A DNA stretch of 64,000 nt from Thiomicrorhabdus heinhorstiae (lineage in GTDB: Bacteria; Pseudomonadota; Gammaproteobacteria; Thiomicrospirales; Thiomicrospiraceae), in the NCBI RefSeq assembly GCF_013391765.2, contig NZ_JACBGI020000008.1, forward strand, positions 1 through 64,000. The letters are read 5' to 3'. The notes beneath the pieces are model-generated. The model saw only the letters and a program-made list of their open reading frames with translations. It made no database searches and was not told the origin of the DNA. The first letter of the stretch is position 1, and the number at the start of each line of letters is the position of its first letter. Below are positions 53,474 through 63,528 of the stretch, piece by piece. A program made the translations under genes and the position numbers.

Positions 53474-54748
53474 GTGAATACTTCCGGTGATCTGGTGATG
53501 GTTGAATTTACCAGCTTCAACCCTAACGGAAAGAAACTACTCGATCGTTTGATTGAAAATTACCTGACCGGAGAACTGGAAGAAAACCAGAAATTATTAA
53601 CATCGGTCATGGGTTTTCGCGATGTAGAGTCGGAGCAGAAACGTAACCGCCAGAGAAATTATCTTTCCTTCGCAATGTCTTCGCTGATGGTGGTCGTTGC
53701 GGTTTATCTGGTTTGGCATCTGATTTCGGTTATTCGTCCCGATTATTCCATGGTCACTAAAGAGGTGACGGAGTTACGCTCGCCGGTTGAAGGTAAGGTT
53801 AATTTTAACGGGTTGCAGGAAGGGCAGTTGCTCACCGCCGATCAGGAGATGTTCCGTTTCCAAAACAAAGAAGTCGAGCGTGACCGCCGGGCTTTGATGA
53901 CACAGATTCGTGTGCTTGAAACGCAGATCGATACTAAAGAAAAACAGTTGGGTGATGCGCAGGCGATTTTAAGTAATCATATCAAGACGCTGCAAACCAG
54001 CGAGACCAATGCATTGGCTTATTTGCAGTATCTGCGCGACCAGATTAAAAACGCACGAACCACTTCCGATGCGTATCGGAATTTAAAAGGCGCAACCAGC
54101 AAAATTGATTATCTGTCGAGTGTGAACGATTATCTGGCTCTGCAGGTTGAATATGAGCAGGCTAATAACGTGCTGGCTAATATTCAAAGTGATATACGTA
54201 ATGCGAGAAACGGTTTTTACTCTAAAAACGGTATTTTTGAAGAGTCGTTCGCTTCGCCGAAGAAAATTAAACGGGAATTGGAACAGATCACAGTTACTCT
54301 GAACGAGCAAAAAGGCGCGCTCAAGGATATGGACGACTCGGTGTATATCAAAAGTCTGCATAAGGGGATGTTGGACAAAATTCTGGTTGAATCCGGAAAC
54401 GGTGTAACTAACGGGGAAGTTCTGGCTTTGATTTCTCAACCGAGTAGCAAGAAATTCATTGTATCGGTAATCGATGCGCAAAAAGCCGAGCGAATCAGTG
54501 AAAATTCCAAAGTGACCGTCAAGATCAACCAAAAAGAAGTGCCGGCTAAGATTGTTAAATTAAAACACAGTTACAAGCAGTTATTCTTTACCGATCAAGG
54601 TGGAATTATCTACGGTTTGGACAGCTTGCGTTCTCCTGGAAAGAGCTTCGTATTTATCGAGGTGGCCTCGTCTGACCTGAAGGACCTTGAAATCGGCACG
54701 CCTTTGGAGGTTCGTATCGACTCGAGGATTCAGGATTGGCTAATCTAA
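53474..54748 (+). CDS. HlyD/Alg44-like membrane-fusion protein with PilZ C-terminal remnant
   Basis: A 424-residue frame opening with the end of the PilZ domain, then one membrane helix (about 63-87), then a periplasmic HlyD-type part with a long coiled coil (about 130-300, Gln/Lys/Glu-rich) and a beta-barrel region. With the PilZ part upstream it makes an Alg44-type protein of about 500 residues, somewhat longer than Pseudomonas Alg44. Alg44 binds c-di-GMP and activates the polymerase Alg8. The GTG at 53474 has no Shine-Dalgarno, which argues that it is not an independent start. It overlaps the glycosyltransferase gene by 13 bases. Confidence 0.8.
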   Translation: MNTSGDLVMVEFTSFNPNGKKLLDRLIENYLTGELEENQKLLTSVMGFRDVESEQKRNRQRNYLSFAMSSLMVVVAVYLVWHLISVIRPDYSMVTKEVTELRSPVEGKVNFNGLQEGQLLTADQEMFRFQNKEVERDRRALMTQIRVLETQIDTKEKQLGDAQAILSNHIKTLQTSETNALAYLQYLRDQIKNARTTSDAYRNLKGATSKIDYLSSVNDYLALQVEYEQANNVLANIQSDIRNARNGFYSKNGIFEESFASPKKIKRELEQITVTLNEQKGALKDMDDSVYIKSLHKGMLDKILVESGNGVTNGEVLALISQPSSKKFIVSVIDAQKAERISENSKVTVKINQKEVPAKIVKLKHSYKQLFFTDQGGIIYGLDSLRSPGKSFVFIEVASSDLKDLEIGTPLEVRIDSRIQDWLI

Positions 54749-56235
54749 ACTATTCGGATGGCATGGCCAGCCAGATTTACTATGCAGCGGTGCTGTTTTT
54801 GCTGGTCAGTCTGGCGATCTACTACATCCCTGGTGATGTCTGGTACAGCGATGCCAGCAATTATTTCTGGCTGATCGGAGTGATTGCCGTCTGGCGTTAT
54901 TCCTGGAAACTGCTCAATTTGGGGCGAGCCTTACTCTACAAACATACCGTCTATCCGTTCATCAAATCGCAAGCGCTGAAAAATTACCGTGATCCGCAAG
55001 CGTTGTATGTTTTGATTACTAGCTACCGAATGGACCCGAAAATGAATTTCAGGGTCTATCAGTCGTTGGTAGAAGAGGCTCAGGCGTTAAATTGTCCGGT
55101 GCATATCGTGGCTTTGATTACCGATGAAGCCGATCTGAGAATTTTTAAGATTCTCCAGTCGCATATCGAACATAAGCAGAACATCTTTTTTCACAACATC
55201 TTTCAGAAGGGAACCGGTAAACGCTCGGCGATGTATGACGGTTTGAAATTTATCAAAGAGCTTGGACCGCCGCCTAAGGCTCCGGTAATTTTTATGGATG
55301 GTGATACCATGGTCGGTAAGGATGCGATCAAAAACGCCTACGCGGTTTTGAATAACGACGCCAAGTTGGGTGCGGTCACCACTAATAACCGCGCTCTGGT
55401 TCAGGATGATCGCAGTTTTGTGCGCGAATGGTATCGATTGCGCATGATGAACCGCGACATGTATATGAGTTCGCACTCTTTATCCCGAAAAGTATTGGTA
55501 CTGACCGGGCGTTTTTCGATGTTTAAGGCGCAGGTGGTGATGTCCAACGAATTCATCCAGAGCATCAATTTCGATATGATCGACCACTGGCGTCTGCAGA
55601 AGGTGCGGATGTTGACCGGGGACGACAAGACGACTTGGTTTTATACCTTGAAAGCCGGGTGGGACATGCTCTATCTGCCAGACACCTATGTTTATCCGAT
55701 AGAGGTGTTGCCGAAACGAAACTTTTTCGCTTCTTCAATTTCTTTGACCCAGCGCTGGTCGGGAAATATGCTGCGCAATAATTATCGAGCGCTGCGACTC
55801 GGTTGGAAAAAGTTAAATATTTTTCCATGGATTGCAGTATTGGATCAGAGGATCTCGATCTGGACGACCTTATCGGGACCGCTATTTGCAACCGCGATTA
55901 TGGTGTGGCAGAGTGCAGACTTCTTTTGGGTGTACCTGTTGTGGATTATCGTCTCGCGCTTTTTTCAATCGATGTTGCTGTTTATCAGTTGCGGACAATT
56001 CCATCCGGTGCATATTATGCTTCTGTTCTACGATCAGTTTATGGGATCGATCGTAAAAAGTTTTAATACCTTTTTTCTCGATCGGCAACGCTGGGAGCGA
56101 CACAATACCGGTCGTATAAACGATCAGCAGAAAAACCTTGGTTCGGGGGTTATGTGGGTTGCGTCGATGGTGTTTATTTTCGTGGCGATTATCTATGTTA
56201 TCGTCAACACCCCGAGTTTGGTGTTGATCAGATAG
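54736..56235 (+). CDS. Alg8-like family 2 glycosyltransferase (exopolysaccharide polymerase)
   Basis: A 499-residue membrane glycosyltransferase. Two N-terminal helices (about 12-32, 44-62) precede a cytosolic GT2 domain with VLITSYRMDPK, GTGKRSAMYDGL, the DxD-type FMDGDTMVG near residue 195, GRFSMFKAQ and LTGDDKTTWF (acceptor-side Asp), followed by C-terminal helices. These motifs follow mannuronan synthase Alg8 of alginate producers. The TTG start at 54736 is supported by GAGGA seven bases upstream; ATG 54763 is the alternative. No other alginate genes are nearby, so the polymer may not be alginate. Confidence 0.85.
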   Translation: MANLNYSDGMASQIYYAAVLFLLVSLAIYYIPGDVWYSDASNYFWLIGVIAVWRYSWKLLNLGRALLYKHTVYPFIKSQALKNYRDPQALYVLITSYRMDPKMNFRVYQSLVEEAQALNCPVHIVALITDEADLRIFKILQSHIEHKQNIFFHNIFQKGTGKRSAMYDGLKFIKELGPPPKAPVIFMDGDTMVGKDAIKNAYAVLNNDAKLGAVTTNNRALVQDDRSFVREWYRLRMMNRDMYMSSHSLSRKVLVLTGRFSMFKAQVVMSNEFIQSINFDMIDHWRLQKVRMLTGDDKTTWFYTLKAGWDMLYLPDTYVYPIEVLPKRNFFASSISLTQRWSGNMLRNNYRALRLGWKKLNIFPWIAVLDQRISIWTTLSGPLFATAIMVWQSADFFWVYLLWIIVSRFFQSMLLFISCGQFHPVHIMLLFYDQFMGSIVKSFNTFFLDRQRWERHNTGRINDQQKNLGSGVMWVASMVFIFVAIIYVIVNTPSLVLIR

Positions 56236-56245
56236 AAAAAAGAAA

Positions 56246-56267
56246 AAGCCCTCGAGAAAGAGGGCTT
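56246..56267 (-). terminator. Terminator between the glycosyltransferase and DUF5610 genes
   Basis: AAGCCCTC-GAGAAA-GAGGGCTT: 8-bp stem. On the minus strand the tail TTTTTCTTTTTTC makes a good terminator for the DUF5610 gene; the plus-strand tail is weaker. Confidence 0.85.
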
Positions 56268-56288
56268 GATCTAAATTAGATGGAAGGC

Positions 56289-56912
56289 TTATTCTTCGGA
56301 AGTTTCCTGTTTTTCGGCAGAACTCATATGCGTTTCTTTGAACTCGTTTAGCAATTTCTGCACTTCCTGATAAGTCTGCTCGACTGTATCGGCAATCGAA
56401 CCTTCATAAACATTCAAATCGCCAAGAAAGCCTTTCGCCTCGGCGAAACCCTGCTCGATACCTCCGCCGATTACCTCGACAAAACGCTCGATGAGCGCAT
56501 CGCCTTCCAATTCTGGATGAGCATTCTGAAAGGCACCCAGAAATGCAGTTGAACCCTGCACAATTCGTCCGGCGGTATTTTCCGGGCTCCAGTAATCCAT
56601 GCCACCTTGTTCTTCCAGACGTTTTTGGCTGATTAAAGGTTCCGCCTGGGGATCAAGACCTAGATCGGCACTGAGTTGTTCGTTCAGTTTCTCGATTGCA
56701 CTTTGATAGGTAATTTTCAACGCGTTTTGCTTGGCGTTTTGCGGATCGGCAAATAAATGCTCAACCAGGCTCGCCTGGGTCTGGATTTTGATGTCGTTGA
56801 CTTCCAAGGAAAACTCTTGATCCGAAGCGCTCTTTTCTACATTAGTGTTTTGTTGCACGCCGGTTGAGTTTTTATAGACTGCAGCACCGCCGATTCCTTT
56901 GAGGTTATCCAT
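56289..56912 (-). CDS. DUF5610-domain protein
   Basis: A 207-residue, acidic, soluble protein without signal peptide. Residues about 60-195 follow the DUF5610 pattern: YQSAIEKLNEQLSADLG, SPENTAGRIVQGSTAFLGAFQNAHPEL, RFVEVIGGGIEQGFAEAKGFLGDL and SIADTVEQTYQEVQKLLNEF. The N-terminus is Asn/Ser-rich and the C-terminus ends in a Glu-rich tail. The domain's function is not known to me. It is divergent from prfB. Confidence 0.75.
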   Translation of the reverse strand: MDNLKGIGGAAVYKNSTGVQQNTNVEKSASDQEFSLEVNDIKIQTQASLVEHLFADPQNAKQNALKITYQSAIEKLNEQLSADLGLDPQAEPLISQKRLEEQGGMDYWSPENTAGRIVQGSTAFLGAFQNAHPELEGDALIERFVEVIGGGIEQGFAEAKGFLGDLNVYEGSIADTVEQTYQEVQKLLNEFKETHMSSAEKQETSEE

Positions 56913-57119
56913 AGCTGGCTCCTTGCACCTGACGGTGCAGATTAATAGTAGGTTGTTTATTCCGATAACTATTTATCGGCTGAAGAATGCTTTTCTGAAG
57001 TTAATATTCGACATGCTTCAATCATGGGCTGTTCGCTTGATCGAGAGAATTTTGCAGGCAAAAATATCGAAAAATGGTACAATTTCATACTTTGTTTTAG
57101 CTTTTAGGGAAGCAATTAA

Positions 57120-58215
57120 ATGGAATTGAATCCGATCTATTCTCGTATCGATGATTACCGCCAAAGAACCGATGTTCTAAGGGGGTATCTTTGACTTCGA
57201 TGTGAAGTCAGAGCGCTTGGTGGAAGTTAGCCGCGAGCTGGAGGATCCGAATATCTGGAACGATCCGGAACGTGCTCAGGCGTTAGGAAAAGAAAAATCT
57301 CAGCTGGAAAATATAGTCAATACCATCAATGATCTGGAAGGGGGCTGTGAATCTTCTAAAGAGTTGTTGGAAATGGCTGAGATGGAAAACGATCAGGAAA
57401 TGGTCGACGAAGTTGTCGGAGAATGCGATCGTTTAGGCGAATTGATCGATAAGCTGGAATTCCAGCGTATGTTCAGCGGCGAGCTGGATGCCAATAACTG
57501 CTATCTGGAAATTCAGGCCGGTTCCGGCGGAACCGAAGCGCAGGATTGGGCCAATATGTTGCTACGTATGTATCTGCGCTGGGCCGATTCTCACAGTTTT
57601 AAAGCGGAGATTGTCGAGATCACTGCCGGGGAAGTCGCCGGTATTAAAGGTGCGACGGTGCATGTTCAAGGCGATTACGCTTACGGCTGGTTGAGAACCG
57701 AAACCGGGGTACATCGTCTGGTGCGCAAATCGCCTTTCGATTCCGGCAATCGCCGCCATACATCCTTTTCATCGGTGTTTATTTCTCCGGAAATCGACGA
57801 TAGTTTTGAGATCGAGATCAATCCGGCGGATCTGCGTATCGATGTATACCGTGCGTCGGGTGCCGGTGGTCAGCACGTTAACCGAACCGAATCGGCGGTG
57901 CGTATTACTCACTTGCCGACCAATACTGTGACTCAGTGCCAGAACGGCCGTTCCCAGCATCAGAATAAGGCTGAAGCGATGAAGCAGCTGCGTGCCAAAT
58001 TATATGAGTTGGAAATGCAGACGAGAAACGCTGAGAAGCAGGAGTTGGAAGATTCTAAAGCGGATATCGGCTGGGGAAGTCAGATCCGCTCTTACGTTCT
58101 GGACTCCGGACGGATTAAGGATCTGCGTACCGGCGTAGAAACCGGTAACACTACTGCGGTTCTCGACGGCGAACTTGACGCCTTTATCGAGGCGAGCCTG
58201 AAAGCAGGAATCTAG
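57120..58215 (+). CDS. prfB: Peptide chain release factor 2, with programmed +1 frameshift
   Basis: RF2 of 364 residues made by joining frame 0 (57120-57191) and frame +1 (57193-58215). Frame 0 encodes 24 residues from ATG 57120 (AGGGA nine bases upstream) and reaches TGA at 57192. The shift site AGGGGG-TAT-CTT-TGA-C is identical to the well-known E. coli site. The main frame has the SPF anticodon-like tripeptide ([12 protein letters not shown]) and GGQ ([14 protein letters not shown]). It ends translation at UGA and UAA. Low RF2 lets the ribosome slip and make more RF2. Confidence 0.97.
57180..57195 (+). promoter_or_regulatory. prfB autoregulatory frameshift site
   Basis: AGGGGG (internal Shine-Dalgarno, 57180-57185), TAT, slippery CTT (57189-57191), in-frame TGA (57192-57194) followed by C. 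Matches the canonical RF2 recoding element base for base. Confidence 0.97.
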
Positions 58216-58340
58216 TTTTTCAGGGGCTGCGGATGAACGGCAGCCTAATGGTAGAGTTTCCCGAACGAAGCTTTTAAAATAACCGGGTTTTTAAAATTTT
58301 TAGTGCTGCATGGCGGCGAAATTACGAGAGATATTTGAAG

Positions 58341-59852
58341 ATGTCAGACAACCAAGTAACGACAGCGGAAGTGGATGAGAATAAAATCATTGCCGAACGT
58401 CGTGCCAAATTAGCGACCCTGCGCGAGCAAGGACACTCTTATCCGAATCACTTCCGTCGCGAGAATAGTGCTGCGGATTTGCAGGCTCAGTACGGTGAAA
58501 TGGATAAGGAGGCTTTAGCGGAAGCGGAACCGGTTCGTGTCAAGGTTGCCGGTCGTATGATGTTGCGCCGTATTATGGGGAAAGCCAGTTTTGCAACTCT
58601 GCAGGATCACACTGGGCGTATTCAGATTTACGTGACTCGTGACGAATTGCCGGAAGGTTTTTATAACGGGCAGTTTAAAAAATGGGATTTGGGTGACATC
58701 GTCGGTGCCGAAGGTTATCTGTTCAAGACCAATACCGGTGAATTGTCGATTCATGTCGAAAATATCGAATTGATCACGAAGTCGATTCGTCCTCTGCCGG
58801 ATAAATTCCACGGTTTGCAAGATCAGGAAGTTCGTTATCGTCAGCGTTATATCGACTTGATCGTTAATCAGGAAAGTCGTGAAACGTTTCTGCTGCGTTC
58901 GAAGATCGTACAGCATGTACGTGATTTTCTGATTCGCAAGAACTTTATGGAAGTGGAAACTCCTATGATGCACGTCATCCCGGGTGGCGCAACTGCCAAG
59001 CCGTTTGCCACGCATCACAACGCTTTGGATATGCCTTTGTTCTTGCGTATCGCTCCTGAGCTATATTTGAAGCGTCTGGTTGTCGGTGGTTTCGAGCGTG
59101 TTTTTGAAATCAACCGTTCGTTCCGTAATGAAGGATTATCGACGCGTCATAATCCTGAATTCACCATGGTGGAATTCTATGCGGCCTATACCGACTATCA
59201 TCAGCTGATGGATTACACCGAGGAGCTGTTGAAAGAGTTGGCGGAAATGGCGATTGGATCGACTACGGTTCCGTATCAGGGTCAGGAATTTGACTTCGGT
59301 AAGCCGTTTGCTCGCTTGACTATGAAGCAAGCGATTATGCAATACAACGAAGGCGTTACTGCTGAGCAGTTGGAAAATTTTGAATCGGCGAAAGCTTTGG
59401 CAGAGTCTTTGAATATCAAGGTTGACGAAGGTTACGGCCTAGGGAAAATTCTTACCGAGATCTTTGAAGAGACTGCCGAGCATCGTCTAATGGATCCAAC
59501 TTTCATTACCGAATATCCGGCGGAAGTGTCGCCTCTGGCACGTCGTAATGATGCAGATCCGTTTATTACCGACCGTTTCGAACTGTTTATCGGTGGGCGT
59601 GAACTGGCCAACGGCTTCAACGAGTTGAATGACGCCGAAGATCAGGCGGAGCGTTTCAAAGCGCAGGTTGCCGCTAAAGATGCCGGTGACGACGAAGCGA
59701 TGCATTACGATGAAGACTATATCACTGCGCTGGAACACGGTATGCCGCCGACGGCCGGTGAAGGAATCGGTATTGACCGTCTGGTCATGTTGTTTACCGA
59801 CTCGGCATCGATTCGTGATGTTCTGCTCTTCCCGCATATGCGTCAGTCTTAA
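58341..59852 (+). CDS. lysS: Lysyl-tRNA synthetase, class II
   Basis: A 503-residue class II synthetase. N-terminal OB-fold anticodon domain ([21 protein letters not shown]), then the catalytic domain with motif 1 ([17 protein letters not shown]), motif 2 ([24 protein letters not shown] spans it) and motif 3 ([13 protein letters not shown]). It charges tRNA-Lys. The start is ATG 58341. It follows prfB by about 125 bases, the classical order. Confidence 0.96.
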   Translation: MSDNQVTTAEVDENKIIAERRAKLATLREQGHSYPNHFRRENSAADLQAQYGEMDKEALAEAEPVRVKVAGRMMLRRIMGKASFATLQDHTGRIQIYVTRDELPEGFYNGQFKKWDLGDIVGAEGYLFKTNTGELSIHVENIELITKSIRPLPDKFHGLQDQEVRYRQRYIDLIVNQESRETFLLRSKIVQHVRDFLIRKNFMEVETPMMHVIPGGATAKPFATHHNALDMPLFLRIAPELYLKRLVVGGFERVFEINRSFRNEGLSTRHNPEFTMVEFYAAYTDYHQLMDYTEELLKELAEMAIGSTTVPYQGQEFDFGKPFARLTMKQAIMQYNEGVTAEQLENFESAKALAESLNIKVDEGYGLGKILTEIFEETAEHRLMDPTFITEYPAEVSPLARRNDADPFITDRFELFIGGRELANGFNELNDAEDQAERFKAQVAAKDAGDDEAMHYDEDYITALEHGMPPTAGEGIGIDRLVMLFTDSASIRDVLLFPHMRQS

Positions 59853-59892
59853 AGTTTGTAATAAAGGCGCTTGTTTCAAGCGTCTGAATAAT

Positions 59893-59929
59893 AAAAAACC
59901 GGTTCGACGAATGTCTTACCGGTTTTTTA
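59893..59929. terminator. Bidirectional terminator between lysS and ygfZ
   Basis: AAAAAACCGGT ... ACCGGTTTTTT with a 14-base loop, between convergent genes. Confidence 0.85.
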
Positions 59930-59953
59930 TTATCAGCCGATCAGATTGTCAGC

Positions 59954-61036
59954 TTAATCTTCATCGGTGATTGAATAAGGCAGGGGTTCGATTCTTGCCG
60001 GATTACCGTTTTCGGTTTTAAGGTGCTCTCCTTCGGCGGCACCCAGCGATTTCAAAGTACCTACTGCCAGACACAGAATCCCGCTGAAAATATCCGGACG
60101 AACCTGCATGATGTTCAAGGTGTGGGTTTTACCGTTATCGTCTTGCAGTTTCAGTTCGTCTCCGGCCGACAAGGGCATATCTTCTTCAATATGCAGGCGC
60201 AGCATGCGTTTGGTGACTTTGCCTCGATAATGGATACGGGCAATGATCTCCTGTCCGGGAAAACAGCCTTTTTTAAAACTGATTGCATCGAATTTGTCCA
60301 GATTCAGGAACTGAGCGGTAAATTTTCCGCTGGTTTCGCTGCTGACTTCGGGAATTCCGGCTGCGATATTGAGAAGCTTCCAGTCAAACGAGTTGGTCAG
60401 GTCACAGTTGGCGCGGATTTGATTCCATGCTTCAATCATCTGCTCGGCCGGTCCGAAAAGTTCATAGCGGTGGTAAGGTCCCGGAACCTTGACCGCCAGG
60501 ATGTCTTGCATGATTTCATCGTCGACCATCGCGGCTTCAAAGAGGTTCTTGATTTTGGTGTTCATGCGGCGTTGCATATCGACGTCGCCGAATTCTCCGG
60601 CAAAACCGACATGGATCAGCTGACCGGAAACGTCTTCGATGGCGACGTCCGAACGCAACACAAACATGCTAAGACGTTTTTTGATCGCCTCCAGTAGTGA
60701 ACCGTCAAAGCTAAGATAGAAATCGCCTTTATATTGGAAAACCAGAAAGTTTGCCAAGACATTGCCCTGAGGATCGCAATATGCCGAAAACTGGGCTTTT
60801 TCCGCACTGACGTCTTTCAGGTCGGCAGTCAATTGCCCTTGCAGGAAATTAAATGCGTCATTGCCGGATACTTTTAACAGAGCCTGGTGAGTCAAGCTGG
60901 TCATTACAGGTCCGTTTTTGATTAGAAAGCGCTCCAGTTCAGGGTGACCGAAAGAGGTAATTCTGCCGGTGTCGTCGAATTGCGCATTAAAAGACTGTAA
61001 AAAGTTTAACCAGGTTGAATCCAGTGTGCTTTGCAT
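59954..61036 (-). CDS. ygfZ: Folate-binding protein YgfZ
   Basis: A 360-residue GcvT-fold protein. The YgfZ signature KGCFPGQEIIARIHYRGKV lies near residue 260, including the Cys needed for function in E. coli YgfZ, and LLKVSGNDAFNFLQGQLTADL lies near 50. It binds tetrahydrofolate and supports assembly or repair of certain iron-sulfur enzymes. AAGGAAA precedes the start. Confidence 0.93.
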   Translation of the reverse strand: MQSTLDSTWLNFLQSFNAQFDDTGRITSFGHPELERFLIKNGPVMTSLTHQALLKVSGNDAFNFLQGQLTADLKDVSAEKAQFSAYCDPQGNVLANFLVFQYKGDFYLSFDGSLLEAIKKRLSMFVLRSDVAIEDVSGQLIHVGFAGEFGDVDMQRRMNTKIKNLFEAAMVDDEIMQDILAVKVPGPYHRYELFGPAEQMIEAWNQIRANCDLTNSFDWKLLNIAAGIPEVSSETSGKFTAQFLNLDKFDAISFKKGCFPGQEIIARIHYRGKVTKRMLRLHIEEDMPLSAGDELKLQDDNGKTHTLNIMQVRPDIFSGILCLAVGTLKSLGAAEGEHLKTENGNPARIEPLPYSITDED

Positions 61037-61265
61037 AACCGTTTCCTTTGTAGATGCCCGAAAAATTGTAAGTGGCGCTATATTTTAATTGGGCGAATGA
61101 TACCCTAAAGCGCTTACCGGGTAAAATTTACGCGCTTTTTATATTATTGAAATCATTGAAACCTTGTTTTCTTTGGCACTCGAAGCTCCGAATCGTTAAA
61201 GAGGTTTGGTTTGTGGCCGATACTTTTATAAGGTCGACTAAGAGTATTTTAAAGGGGGCATTATC

Positions 61266-61787
61266 GTGTTTCAGCAAGCTTATCTCACCTTCGGTATCGG
61301 AACGGAGCTTTATGGGGTTAATATCCTTCAGGTTCAGGAAATTCGCAGCTGGCAAACCCCGAATCCATTGCCGAATGTCCCCGCCTATGTAAAGGGAGTG
61401 ATTGATTTGCGAGGGACCGTCGTGCCGATTATGGACTTACGAGAACGTTTCGGTCTTGCACCAAGTTACGATCCGACAACGGTGGTGATTGTTGTCAGCA
61501 TCGAATTCCACGGCAGCAGCAGAGTGGTCGGTTTAGTGGTCGATCGTGTTTCCGATGTGCACGAATTTTCTCAACAGGCCGTTCAGCCGCCTCCTGATGT
61601 CAGCCAGGTCGAGCAGCAGTATATTTTGGGTTTGGCAACGATCGAAGATGCCGGTAATCCAGGTACGGCTAACGGAAAAATGGTGATTTTACTGCAGCTG
61701 GAACAGCTGGTGACTCAAGGCCTGATGAATCAGGTGAACCGTAATCTAAGCGACGAACCTCAAATTCACGAGGCTCGGGCTTCATAA
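61266..61787 (+). CDS. cheW: CheW-domain coupling protein
   Basis: A 173-residue single CheW domain: FGIGTELYGVNILQVQEIRSW, PLPNVPAYVKGVIDLRGTVVPIMDLRERFG and VGLVVDRVSDV. It links chemoreceptors to CheA kinase. GTG start with AAAGGGGG upstream. No other chemotaxis genes are in the window, so it is an orphan and could serve either motility or a chemosensory-like pathway. Confidence 0.92.
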   Translation: MFQQAYLTFGIGTELYGVNILQVQEIRSWQTPNPLPNVPAYVKGVIDLRGTVVPIMDLRERFGLAPSYDPTTVVIVVSIEFHGSSRVVGLVVDRVSDVHEFSQQAVQPPPDVSQVEQQYILGLATIEDAGNPGTANGKMVILLQLEQLVTQGLMNQVNRNLSDEPQIHEARAS

Positions 61788-61804
61788 TTCCGAGCTGGGT
61801 ATTT

Positions 61805-63421
61805 TTATTTATTTTTCGGCTTGGTATTTGGTGTCAGAATCGTCGGTTTGGCACGTTTTAGTTTTTTCGGATAGTCGAGGTTATAGTGCAGGCCACGACT
61901 TTCTTTTCTTTTTTGAGCACTTTTCACCATCAATTCGGCGACCAGAGCAAGATTGCGCAGTTCCAGCAGGTCGCTGGACAAAGTATGCTGATGGTAGTAT
62001 TCATCGATTTCTAGCTGCAGCTGGCGAATCCGCTGGCGAGCGCGCTTCAAGCGTTTGCTGGTACGGACGATACCGACATAATCCCACATAACACGGCGCA
62101 ATTCATCCCAGTCATGGCTGATGAGGATTTTCTCTTTGGCATCGGTCGTTCCGGTGCTATCCCATGGTTCCGGTGCTTCCGGAGGGCAAGGTTTGTCTTG
62201 GAACGCTTTTTCAATACTCAAGTGCGCCATCTTGGCAAATACCAGACCTTCCACCAGTGAGTTGCTTGCCAGACGGTTGGCGCCATGCAGACCGGTATAG
62301 GCGGTTTCACCGATGGCATAGAGTCCGGGCAGGGTGGTACGACCTTCCAAATCGGTGACCACACCGCCGCAAGTGTAATGCGCTGCCGGAACGACCGGGA
62401 TTTGTTGTTTGGTTATATCGATCCCGACCTTAAGGCAGCGTTCGTAAATTGTAGGGAAATGATTGCGAACGAAATCGGCCGGTTTATGGGTGATGTCCAG
62501 ATAGACACAATCGATACCGTGTTTTTTCATCTCTTGGTCGATTGCGCGCGCAACTATATCCCGCGGTGCCAAGTCGGCTCTTTTATCGTATTGACTCATA
62601 AAAGCCGTGCCGTCTGGCAGGCGTAAAATACCGCCTTCACCACGAACCGCTTCGCTAATCAGAAAGGAGCGATCCTGCGGGTGATACAGACAAGTCGGGT
62701 GAAACTGGTTGAACTCCAAATTACCGACGCTGCAACCGGCACGCCAGGCCATGGCAATACCGTCACCGGTCGAAGTGTCGGGGTTGCTGGTATAGAGATA
62801 GGCTTTCGATGCGCCGCCGGTTGCCAAAACCGTAAATTGTGCACAGATGTCAAATACCTGACCGGCAGATTTATCGAGAACATAGGCCCCGGTACAGTGA
62901 TTACGTTCTTTATTGAGAATCAGGTCGATACTGATATGTTCCGGTAGTAGCGAGATATTTGGGTGGTTTTGAACCTTGCTGATCAGGGTGCTGGAAACCG
63001 ATTGACCGGTGTGGTCGGCGGCGTGAATCACGCGACGATGACTATGTCCACCTTCCTGGGTCAGGTGGAAAGGATAGCTTGAATGGCGGTCAGGATCCAG
63101 ACTGAATGGTACGCCAAGTTCGATCAACTCTTCGATGGTTTCTCTCGCCTGACTGGCGACGATCGCGACCGCATTCGGATCGCACAACCCGGCACCGGCA
63201 TTCTGAGTGTCCTTAATATGGGCTTCGATACTGTCAAACGGGTCCAGAACGCCGGCGATTCCACCTTGGGCGTAATTGGTACTGCCTTCGGTCAACGCGG
63301 CTTTGGCAAGGACTGTGACCCGGTGTTTTTCCGCTAGCTTTAGAGCGATGGATAGACCTGCGATTCCACTGCCGATAATCAGAACGTCGGTAGATAGGCT
63401 GTAAGCGGAAGATACGGTCAC
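61805..63421 (-). CDS. nadB: L-aspartate oxidase
   Basis: A 538-residue NadB. FAD-binding VLIIGSGIAGLSIALKLAE near the N-terminus, TEGSTNYAQGGIAGVLD, VLATGGASKAYLYTSNPDTS, and HYTCGGVVTDLEGRT near residue 350; the helical C-terminal domain holds RLKRARQRIRQL. It oxidises aspartate to iminoaspartate, the first step of NAD synthesis. It converges with cheW (17-base gap) and is divergent from the rseC-like gene. Confidence 0.95.
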   Translation of the reverse strand: MTVSSAYSLSTDVLIIGSGIAGLSIALKLAEKHRVTVLAKAALTEGSTNYAQGGIAGVLDPFDSIEAHIKDTQNAGAGLCDPNAVAIVASQARETIEELIELGVPFSLDPDRHSSYPFHLTQEGGHSHRRVIHAADHTGQSVSSTLISKVQNHPNISLLPEHISIDLILNKERNHCTGAYVLDKSAGQVFDICAQFTVLATGGASKAYLYTSNPDTSTGDGIAMAWRAGCSVGNLEFNQFHPTCLYHPQDRSFLISEAVRGEGGILRLPDGTAFMSQYDKRADLAPRDIVARAIDQEMKKHGIDCVYLDITHKPADFVRNHFPTIYERCLKVGIDITKQQIPVVPAAHYTCGGVVTDLEGRTTLPGLYAIGETAYTGLHGANRLASNSLVEGLVFAKMAHLSIEKAFQDKPCPPEAPEPWDSTGTTDAKEKILISHDWDELRRVMWDYVGIVRTSKRLKRARQRIRQLQLEIDEYYHQHTLSSDLLELRNLALVAELMVKSAQKRKESRGLHYNLDYPKKLKRAKPTILTPNTKPKNK

Positions 63422-63528
63422 GAAGTCCTCTGTGTCATGTGCTGTTATAATGCGTGAATATTAGCATATTCTATAGAATGACGTCTGTCGGATAAATAAA
63501 TTTGATCGCTTTTTAGCGAGGAAGAAAA

